Source: Pseudochelatococcus lubricantis (GTDB lineage: Bacteria > Pseudomonadota > Alphaproteobacteria > Rhizobiales > Beijerinckiaceae). Taken from it: DNA of 64,000 nt. Below, one piece after another: positions 35,155 to 45,150 of this stretch. Numbering within the stretch: position 1 is the stretch's first letter; each line of letters begins with the position of its first letter. The notes under the pieces were generated by a model. The model did not search any database, was not told the origin of the DNA, and worked only from the letters and a program-made list of their open reading frames with translations. The position numbers and the translations under genes are program-made. The stretch covers positions 1 through 64,000 of the forward strand of contig NZ_JBHLXC010000024.1 in assembly GCF_042432495.1 (NCBI RefSeq). Reading direction: 5' to 3'.

Positions 35155-36462
35155 TCAGGCGTAGATCGGAAAGCGGGCCGTCAGCGCGTGGACCTTGTCC
35201 TTCACCTGCACCTCCACAGCCGCGTTGCCGTCCTCGCCGTTCGCCGCGAGGCCGTCGAGCACCGTGACGATGAGCCGCCCGATCTCGCGGAACTCCTCCG
35301 TACCAAAGCCGCGCGTCGTGCCGGCCGGGGTGCCGAGACGGATGCCGGAGGTGATGGTCGGCTTCTCCGTGTCGAACGGCACGCCGTTCTTGTTGCAGGT
35401 GATATGCGCACGCCCCAGCGCCGCCTCGGCCGCCTTGCCGTTAAGGCCCTTGCTGCGCAGGTCGACGAGGAACAGATGGTTGTCCGTGCCGCCGGAGACG
35501 ATGCTGTAGCCGGCGTCCGCGATGGTCTTCGCCAGCACGGCGGCGTTGTCGACCACGGCGCGTGCGTAAAGCCGGAACTCCGGCTGCAGCGCCTCGCCGA
35601 ACGCCACGGCCTTCGCCGCGATCACGTGCATCAGCGGGCCGCCCTGCAGGCCGGGGAAGATCGCCGAATTGATCTTCTTCGCGATGGTCTCGTCATTGGT
35701 GAGGATGAGGCCGCCGCGCGGGCCGCGCAGCGTCTTGTGGGTTGTCGTGGTGGCGACATGCGCATGCGGGAACGGCGAGGGATGCACGCCGCCCGCGACG
35801 AGGCCGGCGAAATGCGCCATGTCCACGAAGAAATAGGCGCCCACCGAGTCCGCGATCTCGCGGAAGCGGGCGAAATCCCAGAAGCGCGAATAGGCCGAGC
35901 CGCCGGCGATGATGAGCTTCGGCTTGTGCTCTTCGGCGACACGGGCGACCTGATCGTAGTCGATGCGGTGATCGTCCTCGCGCACGGTGTAGGAAACCGG
36001 CTTGAACCACTTGCCCGAGAGGTTGGGCGGCGCGCCGTGCGTGAGATGCCCGCCCGCCGCGAGATCGAGCCCGAGGAAGGTGTCGCCCGGCTGGAGCAGC
36101 GCGAGGAACACCGCCTGGTTGGCCTGCGAGCCCGAATTGGGCTGCACGTTGGCATAGCCTGCGTCGAACAGCTTCTTGGCCCGCTCGATGGCGAGGTTTT
36201 CCGCGATGTCGACGAACTGGCAGCCGCCGTAGTAGCGCCGGCCCGGATAACCTTCCGCATACTTGTTGGTCAGCACGGAGCCCTGCGCCTCGATGACCGC
36301 GCGCGAAACGATGTTTTCCGAGGCGATCAGCTCGATCTCCTCGCGCTGGCGACCGAGTTCGAGATCGATGGCGCGTGCGATCTCCGGATCAGCCTCCGCC
36401 AGCGGGGCGGAAAAGAAGCTGTTGGAGAGTGTGTACCGGGAAGAAATATCGTTCGCGCTCAT
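35155..36462 (-). CDS. glyA: Serine hydroxymethyltransferase
   Basis: A 435-aa PLP enzyme interconverting serine and glycine with tetrahydrofolate. The PLP-lysine motif TTTTHKTLRGPRGG is intact, and NKYAEGYPGRRYYGGC, DMAHFAGLVAGG and GGTDNHLFLVDLR are typical. The ATG at 36462 (MSANDIS) is preferred over the upstream in-frame ATG at 36477. It heads the glyA-nrdR-ribD-ribE cluster. I see no convincing riboswitch in the 342 bp upstream. Confidence 0.97.
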   Translation of the reverse strand: MSANDISSRYTLSNSFFSAPLAEADPEIARAIDLELGRQREEIELIASENIVSRAVIEAQGSVLTNKYAEGYPGRRYYGGCQFVDIAENLAIERAKKLFDAGYANVQPNSGSQANQAVFLALLQPGDTFLGLDLAAGGHLTHGAPPNLSGKWFKPVSYTVREDDHRIDYDQVARVAEEHKPKLIIAGGSAYSRFWDFARFREIADSVGAYFFVDMAHFAGLVAGGVHPSPFPHAHVATTTTHKTLRGPRGGLILTNDETIAKKINSAIFPGLQGGPLMHVIAAKAVAFGEALQPEFRLYARAVVDNAAVLAKTIADAGYSIVSGGTDNHLFLVDLRSKGLNGKAAEAALGRAHITCNKNGVPFDTEKPTITSGIRLGTPAGTTRGFGTEEFREIGRLIVTVLDGLAANGEDGNAAVEVQVKDKVHALTARFPIYA

Positions 36463-36804
36463 GGACAGGCTCCGCATCGGGGAGAGATGTTCCCCATTCT
36501 ATCGGCAGGGTCATGGACCGGCCCGCGGCCGGTTCGCTGGCGATTGCGCACCGCGGGCCGGGCGAAAGCGACGCCGGCGCATTGCTGCGCGACCCGCCAT
36601 TTCCCCCGTCCGCCGTCGAATCGGCAGGGAAGCTAGCATGCGCCCGGTTCCGCGCCAACAGCAAGCCCGCCGCTGCCATGGCCGCCCACGGCGCGGCGCA
36701 TGGCAAGCGCGAACACGGCAGACATGAAAAAGGCCACGATGCCTGCGACACCGTGACCCGTCTTTCCGGCCTGCAGCCGGGGCGCGTGCGCCCCGGACAG
36801 CGGC
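36463..36804. other. Intergenic region between L,D-transpeptidase and glyA
   Basis: 342 bp without a supported gene. The 120-aa ORF that crosses it overlaps the glyA start and has no domain-like sequence. The right end carries the hairpin described at 36777-36796. The left 150 bp should hold the glyA promoter, but no clear -35/-10 pair stands out. Confidence 0.45.
36777..36796 (-). terminator. Perfect GC hairpin after the L,D-transpeptidase gene
   Basis: CCGGGGCGC-GT-GCGCCCCGG is a perfect 9-bp stem with a 2-nt centre (or 8 bp with a CGTG loop), beginning 8 bp after the stop codon on the minus strand. No T-tract follows, so it is a terminator-like or mRNA-protecting structure. Confidence 0.5.
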
Positions 36805-38079
36805 TCAGTACTGCGATGCTTCGGAATCGTTCGCCTCAAGCGCCGCGATCTGCCCGCCGAGGCCGAGGCCGTCGCGGTTGTAGATGTCGGAGCGGAACTG
36901 CACCAGGCCGTCGGGCGTCGCCCACGCGGTGATGTAGGTCCAGTACACCGGCACCGGATTGGCGAGCGGCGCGTCGATGCGCTTGCCGGAGTCGATCGCG
37001 GCCTGGATCTGGTCCCTGCCCCAGCCGGGCGTGTCTTCCAGCAGGAAGGCGATGTAGTCGCGCACATTCTGCATGCGCACGCAGCCCGACGACACGAAGC
37101 GGAAGTCGTCGCCGAAAACACCCTTGGCCGGCGTGTCGTGCATGTACACGCCATGGGGGTTCGGGATGTTGATGCGCACGAAGCCCATCGAGTTGAGGTC
37201 GGCGCCCGGATCCTGACGGAAGCGGTAGCTGGTCGCCTCGTAGGTGTTCCAGTCGACCTGGCTCGGCTGGATTTCCTGGCCCTGCTGATTGTAGATGCGT
37301 ATCTTCTGGTCCGTCAGGTAGCTCGGGTCCTTGCGCATCTTCGGGATCAGGTCCTTGCGGATGATCGATGCGGGCACCGTCCAGAACGGGTTGAAGTTGA
37401 TCTCGGTCACCTTGGAGTTGAAGATCGGCGACTGGCGGTCGACCTTGCCCACGCCTGCCGCGTGGCGGGTCACGACGTGGTTGTTCGACACCGTCTCGAC
37501 CACCGCGCCCGGCAGGTTGACGACGACGTAGCGGTTGCCGAGATTGCCCGAGTAGGAGCGCAGGCGCACGAGGTTGAGTTCGAGCTGGCGCACGCGCACG
37601 TCCGCCGGCACGTTGAGCGCGGCGGCGGTGCCGGGGTTGAGGGAGCCCGTGGGGCTCAGGCCATAACGCTCCTGCGCGCGGCGCAGGGCCGCCTCGACGT
37701 AGGAATCGAAGACCTCGCCGCGCGCGGCCGAGGCATCGAGATCGCCGCCGACGACGAGCCGCTGACGCAGGGCCTGCACCGCCGGCCCTCGCGAGCCGAG
37801 ACGCAGCCTGTCGTTGCCGATGCGGCCCCAGCCGCCCTGGTCAGCGAGGGCGCGGTAGTGGATGATGGCCTGCTCGGTCGCCGCGACGGCGTCGGGCGAC
37901 AGCGTCGGCGTGTTGGAGCGCGACACGCGCGCACGCTGCGCCGAGTCGTAATTCTGCTGCCATTCCGCCTGACCGAAAGCGAGCTGCTGCGCGGCGGAAG
38001 GCGTGACTGCAACCACCGAACCTGCGAGGAGGAGACCCCCGGCGACGGCCGCGGGCAAACGGGCGATACGAATTTTCAC
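36805..38079 (-). CDS. Periplasmic L,D-transpeptidase (YcbB-like) with peptidoglycan-binding domain
   Basis: A 424-aa exported enzyme forming 3-3 cross-links in peptidoglycan. A signal peptide covers about residues 1-31 (LPAAVAGGLLLAGSVVAV then SAAQQ). A peptidoglycan-binding domain lies at about 95-150 (GSRGPAVQALRQRLVVGGD). The YkuD catalytic domain covers about 195-375 with HDTPAKGVFG and the nucleophile motif SSGCVRMQN. The start is taken as GTG at 38079 because it directly opens the signal peptide. ATG at 38169 would add 30 residues that spoil it. L,D-transpeptidases are major wall cross-linkers in Hyphomicrobiales. Confidence 0.88.
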   Translation of the reverse strand: MKIRIARLPAAVAGGLLLAGSVVAVTPSAAQQLAFGQAEWQQNYDSAQRARVSRSNTPTLSPDAVAATEQAIIHYRALADQGGWGRIGNDRLRLGSRGPAVQALRQRLVVGGDLDASAARGEVFDSYVEAALRRAQERYGLSPTGSLNPGTAAALNVPADVRVRQLELNLVRLRSYSGNLGNRYVVVNLPGAVVETVSNNHVVTRHAAGVGKVDRQSPIFNSKVTEINFNPFWTVPASIIRKDLIPKMRKDPSYLTDQKIRIYNQQGQEIQPSQVDWNTYEATSYRFRQDPGADLNSMGFVRINIPNPHGVYMHDTPAKGVFGDDFRFVSSGCVRMQNVRDYIAFLLEDTPGWGRDQIQAAIDSGKRIDAPLANPVPVYWTYITAWATPDGLVQFRSDIYNRDGLGLGGQIAALEANDSEASQY

Positions 38080-38281
38080 GGACTTGACCTCGAATTCTGC
38101 CGGCCTGACACAACCTGCCTGCGTGAAGCCCCCCAAGCCCCCGCAGCCGACTGCGCCACCATGTATCATGGTTTTGTACACGTTAGCAGCGTTGAAGTTA
38201 AGCAACCGTGAGCGTCCGGCGCATTGCGCCCGCCCGCCGGTGTCCGCACGCCACACCAGCCGCCGCCCTGCTGAAGGCCGT

Positions 38282-38869
38282 TCAGGGCGCGATTCGCGAG
38301 GCGCGCCAGGATAATACGAAGTATGTGACCACGAGAAAGCCGAGGATTCCCGGTGCCACAGGACCGCTCACAACTGCGTGAGGCACGAAGAAGCCGATCA
38401 GCAGATAGCTCAACGCTGCCAGCAACCATATCACGCCGCCCCACGTGCTCGTCAGCCACAGCCCGACCGCGGCGACGAGGTCGATGACCGCGAAATACAC
38501 GATGGCCGACTGCCATTGCAGGGTCTGCGTCTCGAAGACGGGCGTCTGCGGCAGGAAGCCGAGCAGCACGACCCAATACGCAAGCCCCTTGGCGATCCAG
38601 AGGATCGCGGCCACGCGCATGAACCAGACGAGCGCGAGGTCCCAGCGGAACGGCTGGCGCTCCTCGTCGCGCTGCCGCTTGCTTCCTCCCGCAGGCAGGT
38701 CCCTCGCCGGCGGGTAGCGCGCGGGCAACTCCCGATCCTGCGAATCACCGGGGGTATTCCGTTCGAGAACCTGTCCTGCCGCTGGCTCGCTGGTCAATTT
38801 GCCTCGTCCTGTCTTCGCCGCGCCTTCCCCACCGCCGGGGACGATGCCGATTACGGCATCGCGCGCCAA
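38282..38869 (-). CDS. DUF6163 family membrane protein
   Basis: A 195-aa protein. The first 75 residues are hydrophilic and low-complexity and may include codons upstream of the true start. The remainder holds four hydrophobic helices (LVWFMRVAAILWIAKGLAYW; IVYFAVIDLVAAVGLWL; VIWLLAALSYLLIGFF; GILGFLVVTYFVLSW). The helical part matches the alphaproteobacterial DUF6163 family, often found near hemB as here (divergent, 186 bp away). Function unknown. Confidence 0.8.
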   Translation of the reverse strand: MARDAVIGIVPGGGEGAAKTGRGKLTSEPAAGQVLERNTPGDSQDRELPARYPPARDLPAGGSKRQRDEERQPFRWDLALVWFMRVAAILWIAKGLAYWVVLLGFLPQTPVFETQTLQWQSAIVYFAVIDLVAAVGLWLTSTWGGVIWLLAALSYLLIGFFVPHAVVSGPVAPGILGFLVVTYFVLSWRASRIAP

Positions 38870-38982
38870 AAGAAAACCGCTCCCGCCCGCAGCACCGCGA
38901 AAGGCCGGCGGGCGAATGCCGCCTGGGCCGATTCCAGCCCGCAGCGCTATTTCTTCCCCTGCGACGACTTATCCATCTTTTT

Positions 38983-39013
38983 TTGAACGGTTCCTATGTG
39001 ATAACGGTATATA
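38983..39013 (+). promoter_or_regulatory. Candidate hemB promoter
   Basis: TTGAAC at 38983-38988 and TATATA at 39008-39013 with a 19-bp spacer lie 43 bp before the hemB ATG, in the AT-richer part of the 186-bp divergent intergenic region. The long spacer makes this tentative. Confidence 0.35.
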
Positions 39014-39055
39014 AGAAGCACCGCACCCCTCCGGTAATGGTGCCACCGACAGGAT

Positions 39056-40123
<1,068 letters not shown>

Positions 40124-40393
40124 GGCATCGGGCGACGCCTGCCCGCGCCGCTGCAAGTCCGCCACAAAATTGCCCCGACAACGCGGAACAGTCGCAAACG
40201 ACCGGGCGTCGCGGTTGTCGGGCGTCGACGGTCCCGCGTGAATTCTCATGTGGGCACGGCGACTTCGTTTGAACATGCTTTACCGAAGCGTGCTAGACCT
40301 TGGCTCCTGTCCATCCGTGCGATGTCGCGCCGCTTCCGGCAGGGGCGGTCTTGCCAGAATCGGCGGTTTCGCCAGAATCGGGAGAAAGGGCTG

Positions 40394-41053
40394 TTGGTCC
40401 GCTTCGAGAATGTCGGCCTACGTTATGGCATGGGACCCGAGATCCTGCGGGATCTGACGTTTTCCATCGAGCCGCGATCCTTCCAGTTTCTCACCGGCCC
40501 TTCGGGCGCGGGCAAGACAACCCTGCTGCGGTTGATCCTGCTGTCGCTCAAGCCCACGCGCGGCCTCGTGTCGCTGTTCGGACGCGACGTCTCCTCCATC
40601 ACCGGCGAGGAACTCACTGCGATGCGCCGGCGCATGGGCATCGTTTTCCAGGATTTTCGCCTGCTCGACCACCTCACCACGTTCGAGAACGTTGCCCTGC
40701 CCCTGCGCGTGCAGGGCAAGGAAGAGGCGCAGTACCGCTCGGAGGTGGTGGAGCTGCTGCGCTGGGTGGGGCTGGGCGAGCGCATGCATGTGCTGCCGCC
40801 GGTGCTCTCCGGCGGCGAGAAGCAACGCGCGGCGATTGCGCGCGCGCTGATCGCGCGGCCGGAACTGCTGCTCGCCGACGAGCCGACCGGCAACGTCGAC
40901 CCGGCGCTGGCGCGCCGGCTGCTGCGGCTTTTCGTCGAATTGAACCGCCTCGGAACTTCCGTCGTCATTGCCACCCACGACCTGACCCTGATGGATCTCG
41001 TCGACGCCCGCCGCTTCGTGCTGGGCGACGGGCGGCTGCACATCTTCGACTGA
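40394..41053 (+). CDS. ftsE: Cell division ATP-binding protein FtsE
   Basis: A 219-aa ABC ATPase that works with FtsX to control septal wall hydrolases. It has Walker A GPSGAGKTT, signature LSGGEKQRAAIARAL and Walker B LLLADEPTGNVDP, with the FtsE-typical YGMGPEILRDLTF near the N-terminus. The first codon of the conserved region is TTG at 40394 (then VRFENVGLRY) with GGAGAAAGGG just upstream. This gives the normal family length, whereas longer in-frame starts add 50 residues with no homology-like pattern. It lies 13 bp upstream of ftsX. Confidence 0.92.
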   Translation: MVRFENVGLRYGMGPEILRDLTFSIEPRSFQFLTGPSGAGKTTLLRLILLSLKPTRGLVSLFGRDVSSITGEELTAMRRRMGIVFQDFRLLDHLTTFENVALPLRVQGKEEAQYRSEVVELLRWVGLGERMHVLPPVLSGGEKQRAAIARALIARPELLLADEPTGNVDPALARRLLRLFVELNRLGTSVVIATHDLTLMDLVDARRFVLGDGRLHIFD

Positions 41054-41066
41054 AACGGAGCCATAC

Positions 41067-42071
41067 GTGAGCGATCCCGCCAGCAACACCGCTTACGACG
41101 CACCGGCGACAGCGGCCACACCATCCGCAGACATGTCGGCGGACGCCGGACTGCCCGACAACCTGGCGCGCAACCAGCCGCTCGTACCGCCCGACTCCAC
41201 CTCCGGCCGGGCGCTCGTGACCGTGGTCGCGATCCTCACCTTCCTCGCAGCGCTCGCCGCCGGCACCGCGCAGCTCGTCGCTGCCGCCTCCCACAACTGG
41301 ACGAGCACAATCGCCCGCGAGGCGACCATCCAGATCAAGCCCGACGCGCGACGCGACGCCGACCGGGACGCGGCTCAGGCGGCCGAGATCGCCCGCGCCT
41401 ATCCCTCCATCGCCGGCGTGGAAATCTATTCGAAGGAAGAAGCGGAGCGCCTGCTGGAGCCGTGGCTCGGCCGGGGCGTGTCGTTCGTGGAACTGCCGGT
41501 GCCGCGTATCGTCGTGCTACGCCTCGCCGAAGGCAGCGAGACAATGGAGACCGATCTCGCGGAGCTGCGCCAGCAATTGACGGACGCCGTGCCGGGCGCG
41601 TCGCTCGACGACCATCGCAACTGGATCGAGCGGCTGGCGGTCATGGCGGGAACCGTCGTTTTCGTGGCAATCGTCATCGTGGCGCTGGTCTTGGTGGCGG
41701 CGGCTAGCGCCATCGCGACCACGACGCGGGGCGCCGTCGCGGGCGATCGCGAAATTCTGGACGTGTTGCATTTCGTCGGCGCGGATGACAGATTCATCGT
41801 CCGCGAGTATCAGTCGCGGTTCTTCCGCATGGGGCTGCGGGGCGGACTTCTGGGGAGCGTCGCCGCCGTGCTCTTTATCGCAAGCGCGGGTCTGCTATCC
41901 TCGTGGTGGCGGGCGAGCCCCGGCGGCGATCAACTGGAGGCGCTGTTCGGCGCCTTCGACATGGGTTGGAAGGGATACGCTTCCATGTTTATCGTCGCGG
42001 CTGTCGTGGCCATCGTGACAGCCGCTGTATCCGGCTTCACCGTGCGCCGCTACCTGACGCGGCTGCAATGA
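41067..42071 (+). CDS. ftsX: Cell division membrane protein FtsX
   Basis: A 334-aa MacB-like permease subunit with four hydrophobic helices: one at about 50-75 (LVTVVAILTFLAALAAG) and three in the C-terminal half. The extracytoplasmic domain (about 80-185) contains YPSIAGVEIYSKEEAERLLEP, typical of FtsX. The start is GTG at 41067 with GGAG 9 bp upstream. It forms the FtsEX complex with the preceding gene. The N-terminal 45 residues are low-complexity (Ala/Thr/Asp/Pro). Confidence 0.92.
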   Translation: MSDPASNTAYDAPATAATPSADMSADAGLPDNLARNQPLVPPDSTSGRALVTVVAILTFLAALAAGTAQLVAAASHNWTSTIAREATIQIKPDARRDADRDAAQAAEIARAYPSIAGVEIYSKEEAERLLEPWLGRGVSFVELPVPRIVVLRLAEGSETMETDLAELRQQLTDAVPGASLDDHRNWIERLAVMAGTVVFVAIVIVALVLVAAASAIATTTRGAVAGDREILDVLHFVGADDRFIVREYQSRFFRMGLRGGLLGSVAAVLFIASAGLLSSWWRASPGGDQLEALFGAFDMGWKGYASMFIVAAVVAIVTAAVSGFTVRRYLTRLQ

Positions 42072-42077
42072 CGGGGA

Positions 42078-42800
42078 TTGCGTTTGACCTCGGGCGGACT
42101 GGGCAGCGATTCGAACGATGACCGGCAAGGCGCACCGGCAAGCCGGCGCACGCTGATTTCACTGGCAGCGCTTGTATCGCGCGGCGCGGTGATGGCTGCG
42201 GTGATTACGGCCCTCCTGCTGGGCGGCGGGTTTCTCGCCTTCGTGCGCACGGTCGAGACCTATCCGGCGGACAGCAAGGCTGTCGCCGACGGCATCGTGG
42301 TGCTCACCGGCGGCGCGCAGCGTATCGCGGATGCGGCGGCGCTGCTGGCGCAGGGCCGCGCGAAGCGCATGCTGATCACCGGTGTGAACGAGGCGACGAC
42401 GCGCGCGGAAATCGCCGTCACCCACCCCGTCATCGCGGGCACGAACTGCTGCGTAGACCTCGACTACCGGGCGCGCAACACCATCGGCAACGCCATCGAG
42501 ACACGGCGCTGGGCCGAGAGCCACGGCTTCAGCTCGCTGATCGTCGTCACCTCGACCTACCACATGCCGCGCACCCTGCTCGAACTGGAGCATGCGCTGC
42601 CCGGCATGAAGCTGCTGCCCTATCCCGTCGTGGCGGCACAGTCGGACGGCGGACGGTGGCTGACCGACGGCGAGGCGCTGCGCTTCCTGATATGGGAGTA
42701 TATCAAGTACCTCGCGGCCTTCACCCGCACGTCCGTCGAGGCCGATCCCGAACATTCGCCGTTCGCGGTGCTTTTTGGCGGGCGCAAGCCGCTATCTTGA
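42078..42800 (+). CDS. YdcF/DUF218 family membrane-anchored protein
   Basis: A 240-aa protein with one N-terminal transmembrane helix (VMAAVITALLLGGGFLAFV, about 38-57) and a DUF218 domain with GIVVLTGGAQRIADAAALL, MLITGVNEATTRAE, LDYRARNTIGNAIETRRWA and VTSTYHMPRTLLELE. Family members may act on envelope precursors; the activity is not established. No ATG is available near the front: the frame opens with TTG at 42078, and TTG at 42084 has better spacing from GGGG. It begins 6 bp after ftsX and is followed by plsC, so it is likely part of one operon. Confidence 0.85.
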   Translation: MRLTSGGLGSDSNDDRQGAPASRRTLISLAALVSRGAVMAAVITALLLGGGFLAFVRTVETYPADSKAVADGIVVLTGGAQRIADAAALLAQGRAKRMLITGVNEATTRAEIAVTHPVIAGTNCCVDLDYRARNTIGNAIETRRWAESHGFSSLIVVTSTYHMPRTLLELEHALPGMKLLPYPVVAAQSDGGRWLTDGEALRFLIWEYIKYLAAFTRTSVEADPEHSPFAVLFGGRKPLS

Positions 42801-42873
42801 TGGCGGTCGCGCGTTCGCTTCCCGACCGCCGGTCCGTCCGGTCCGGCGCCCATTTGCGGTAAAGTCTTTCGAC

Positions 42874-43617
42874 ATGCTGTTCGTTCGCTCGCTTCTGTTC
42901 TCGATCCTGTTCTACGGCAACCTGACGCTGTGGCTGCTCGCGTGCCTGCCCCTGCTCGCCGTGCCGCCGCGCTATCTGTTCCCCGTGGCGCGGGCCTGGG
43001 CGCGCAGCAACCTGTGGCTGCTGCGCACCGTGGTCGGCATGAGGGTGGAATGGCGCGGCCTCGGTAACATCCCCAAGGGTGGGCTGCTGGTCGCGGCCAA
43101 GCATCAGTCGGCATGGGAGACCTTCGCCCTGATGACCGTGTTCGAGCGGCCGATTTTCGTGCTGAAGCAGGAATTGATCCGGCTGCCGCTCTTCGGCTGG
43201 TTCCTGCAGCGCATCGGCATGATCCCGGTCGACCGCTCGGCCGGCGCCTCGGCGCTCGCGGGCATGGCCCGCATGGCGCGGGAGAAGGTGCAGGAAGGGC
43301 ACCAGGTCATCATCTTTCCGGAAGGCACGCGCCGCGCGCCCGGCGCTCCGCCGGACTACAAGACCGGCGTCGCCTTCCTCTACGACAGCCTCAAGACGCC
43401 GTGCCTGCCGGTGGCGCTGAACTCCGGCCTTTTTTGGCCGCGGCAGAGCTTCCTGCGGCAGCCGGGCACGGTCGTGGTCAGCATCCTGCCGCCGCTGCCG
43501 GCAGGCATTCCGCGCCGGCAAGTGATCGCGGAACTGGAACGGCGCATCGAGACGGAAACCAACCGGCTTCTCGAAGGCGCCCACCCGCCCGATGGCGATG
43601 CGCGCCGGAAGGCTTAG
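42874..43617 (+). CDS. plsC: 1-acyl-sn-glycerol-3-phosphate acyltransferase
   Basis: A 247-aa membrane acyltransferase making phosphatidic acid. Motifs are KHQSAWETF (H-x4-E form of the HxxxxD motif), FVLKQELIRLPLFGWF, and FPEGTRRAPGAPP. An N-terminal hydrophobic segment anchors it (SLLFSILFYGNLTLWLL). The ATG at 42874 begins at that segment. It follows the YdcF-like gene by 73 bp. Confidence 0.94.
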   Translation: MLFVRSLLFSILFYGNLTLWLLACLPLLAVPPRYLFPVARAWARSNLWLLRTVVGMRVEWRGLGNIPKGGLLVAAKHQSAWETFALMTVFERPIFVLKQELIRLPLFGWFLQRIGMIPVDRSAGASALAGMARMAREKVQEGHQVIIFPEGTRRAPGAPPDYKTGVAFLYDSLKTPCLPVALNSGLFWPRQSFLRQPGTVVVSILPPLPAGIPRRQVIAELERRIETETNRLLEGAHPPDGDARRKA

Positions 43618-44019
43618 AGCGCGTTCCGATCAGATGGAATCATCTGATCGATCAGAATTCGCTCAAAATAAGAGATCTAGAATCAGGCCAAACGAGGGTT
43701 CCGGTACGGTTACCGGTTTCCTGGATGAGTCTGATGCGAAAACAAATGGGCAGAACAGCAGCGCGATTCCGGCTTCACGCCCGCCACTCCTGTGCACGAT
43801 TGCGTGAGGCGGATGTGATATCCTGAAAATATCTTTCTTTAGCAAATAGATATAGGGAGATGCCGATCCGCCTTCAGCCGTCGCCGCTCTGGCGCGCTTC
43901 CCGCTCAGATGGAATCATCCGAGCGACCGGAAACGCTGCAGCGGCCGATCCCGAAAATGCCCGCTTTCGCGCCGAAGGTGCCGGGCTCCCGTTCGTTCAA
44001 CAGATATCGGAGTGAAACA
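43618..44019. repeat. Rhizobial-type intergenic hairpin repeat region
   Basis: A 402-bp non-coding stretch between plsC and the DUF2125 gene. At 43628-43649 lies a perfect palindrome GATCAGATG-GAAT-CATCTGATC in the setting GAGCGCGTTCC...GAATTCGCTC, which looks like the short dispersed repeats common in Hyphomicrobiales genomes. A degenerate second copy at 43903-43924 shares the 14-bp core CAGATGGAATCATC and can also fold, with one mismatch. An ATG inside this second copy (43909) opens the downstream reading frame and is probably not a real start. The middle is otherwise featureless. Confidence 0.65.
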
Positions 44020-45150
44020 GTGACTGTCAGCCAGCCCCCAAGCCCCCCGCCCGCGCCGCAAAATGCCAATGACGGAACGCCGTCTCGCGGCACGGCGCGG
44101 CGCAGGAGCCGGCTCGGGCTGTTTCTGCCGGTCGCGTTCCTCGTCGTCCTGCTCGCCGGCTGGTCGTCATTCTGGTTCGTGGCCAGGGCGCGGGTGCACG
44201 ATGCCATCACCATCTGGCTGGCGCAGGAAGCGGAGCAGCAGCGCAAATGGTCCTGCCCGGACCGCAGCATCGGCGGTTTTCCCTTCCGCTTCGAGGTGCG
44301 CTGTACGAACCTGCTTTTCGTTGGCACGACGCCCGCCGGCGCGGTGACCGGCTCCGTCGCGCAGTTCGTCGCCGTGGCGCAGGTCTACAAGCCGAACCAC
44401 GTCATCGTCGAGGCGACGGGACCGCTGGTCGCCGATCCGCAGGACGGTGGCGAGCGTCTGACGCTCAACTGGCAGTCCTTCGATGCCAGCGCCATCTTCA
44501 CGGGCAACCGGCTGGACCGTTTCTCGGTGGTGGTGGAAGGCCCGACCGCGCATATGGGCGACGGCACAAGCGAGCACCCGGACGGCATCGAGCTGCTGCG
44601 CGCCGGATCATGGCAGTCGCACTTGCGCATCGACCCGGAGCGGCCGCCGGAGGAACACGCCTACGACATCGCCTTCACGCTGCGCGAGGCACGCATCCCG
44701 GCACTCGACGCACTGGTCGGAACGCAGGACAGGGCCAACATCGTCTTCCAGGGCGCGATCACGGAGGCAGCGCCGTTTACGGCAAAGGCGCCGTCCGTCG
44801 AGCTGGAACGCTGGCGCGCCGCCGGCGGGCGGCTCGAAATCGAGGAGCTGAGCGCCGCCAAAGGTCCGCAGCGTATGCAGGCACAAGGCAGCTTCTCCGT
44901 GGACGAGCAGCACCGCCCGCAAGGTTACATCGATGCATCCATCGCCGGGCTCGACGGCCTGCTGGGGCGCTTCGGGCTCGGCGGCAGAAGCAGCCTGATC
45001 CTGGGCGGCCTGTCCATCCTGGGCGGCGGGAGGCCCGCGAACGGCAACCCGTCCGACGCGGGCCTGACGCCGCTGCCCCGCATCGACATCCGCGACGGAC
45101 AGGTATTCGTCGGCCCGCTCGCCGTCGGCCGCTTGTCGCCGCTTTACTGA
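44020..45150 (+). CDS. DUF2125 domain-containing protein
   Basis: A 376-aa protein with an N-terminal transmembrane helix (GLFLPVAFLVVLLAGWSSFW, about 30-50), followed by a large periplasmic domain typical of DUF2125 (CPDRSIGGFPFRFEVRC, VGTTPAGAVTG, ADPQDGGERLTLNW). Function unknown; the fold resembles lipid-transport or AsmA-like beta proteins, which is only a suggestion. The start is taken as GTG at 44020 with CGGAG 7 bp upstream. The longer frame from ATG 43909 starts inside a repeat copy. It converges with tyrC and the 3' ends overlap by 7 bp. Confidence 0.85.
   Translation: MTVSQPPSPPPAPQNANDGTPSRGTARRRSRLGLFLPVAFLVVLLAGWSSFWFVARARVHDAITIWLAQEAEQQRKWSCPDRSIGGFPFRFEVRCTNLLFVGTTPAGAVTGSVAQFVAVAQVYKPNHVIVEATGPLVADPQDGGERLTLNWQSFDASAIFTGNRLDRFSVVVEGPTAHMGDGTSEHPDGIELLRAGSWQSHLRIDPERPPEEHAYDIAFTLREARIPALDALVGTQDRANIVFQGAITEAAPFTAKAPSVELERWRAAGGRLEIEELSAAKGPQRMQAQGSFSVDEQHRPQGYIDASIAGLDGLLGRFGLGGRSSLILGGLSILGGGRPANGNPSDAGLTPLPRIDIRDGQVFVGPLAVGRLSPLY

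Noticed and set aside
36389..36751. 120-codon ORF overlapping the glyA start
   Set aside because: No protein-like pattern, and it overlaps a certain gene on the same strand in another frame.
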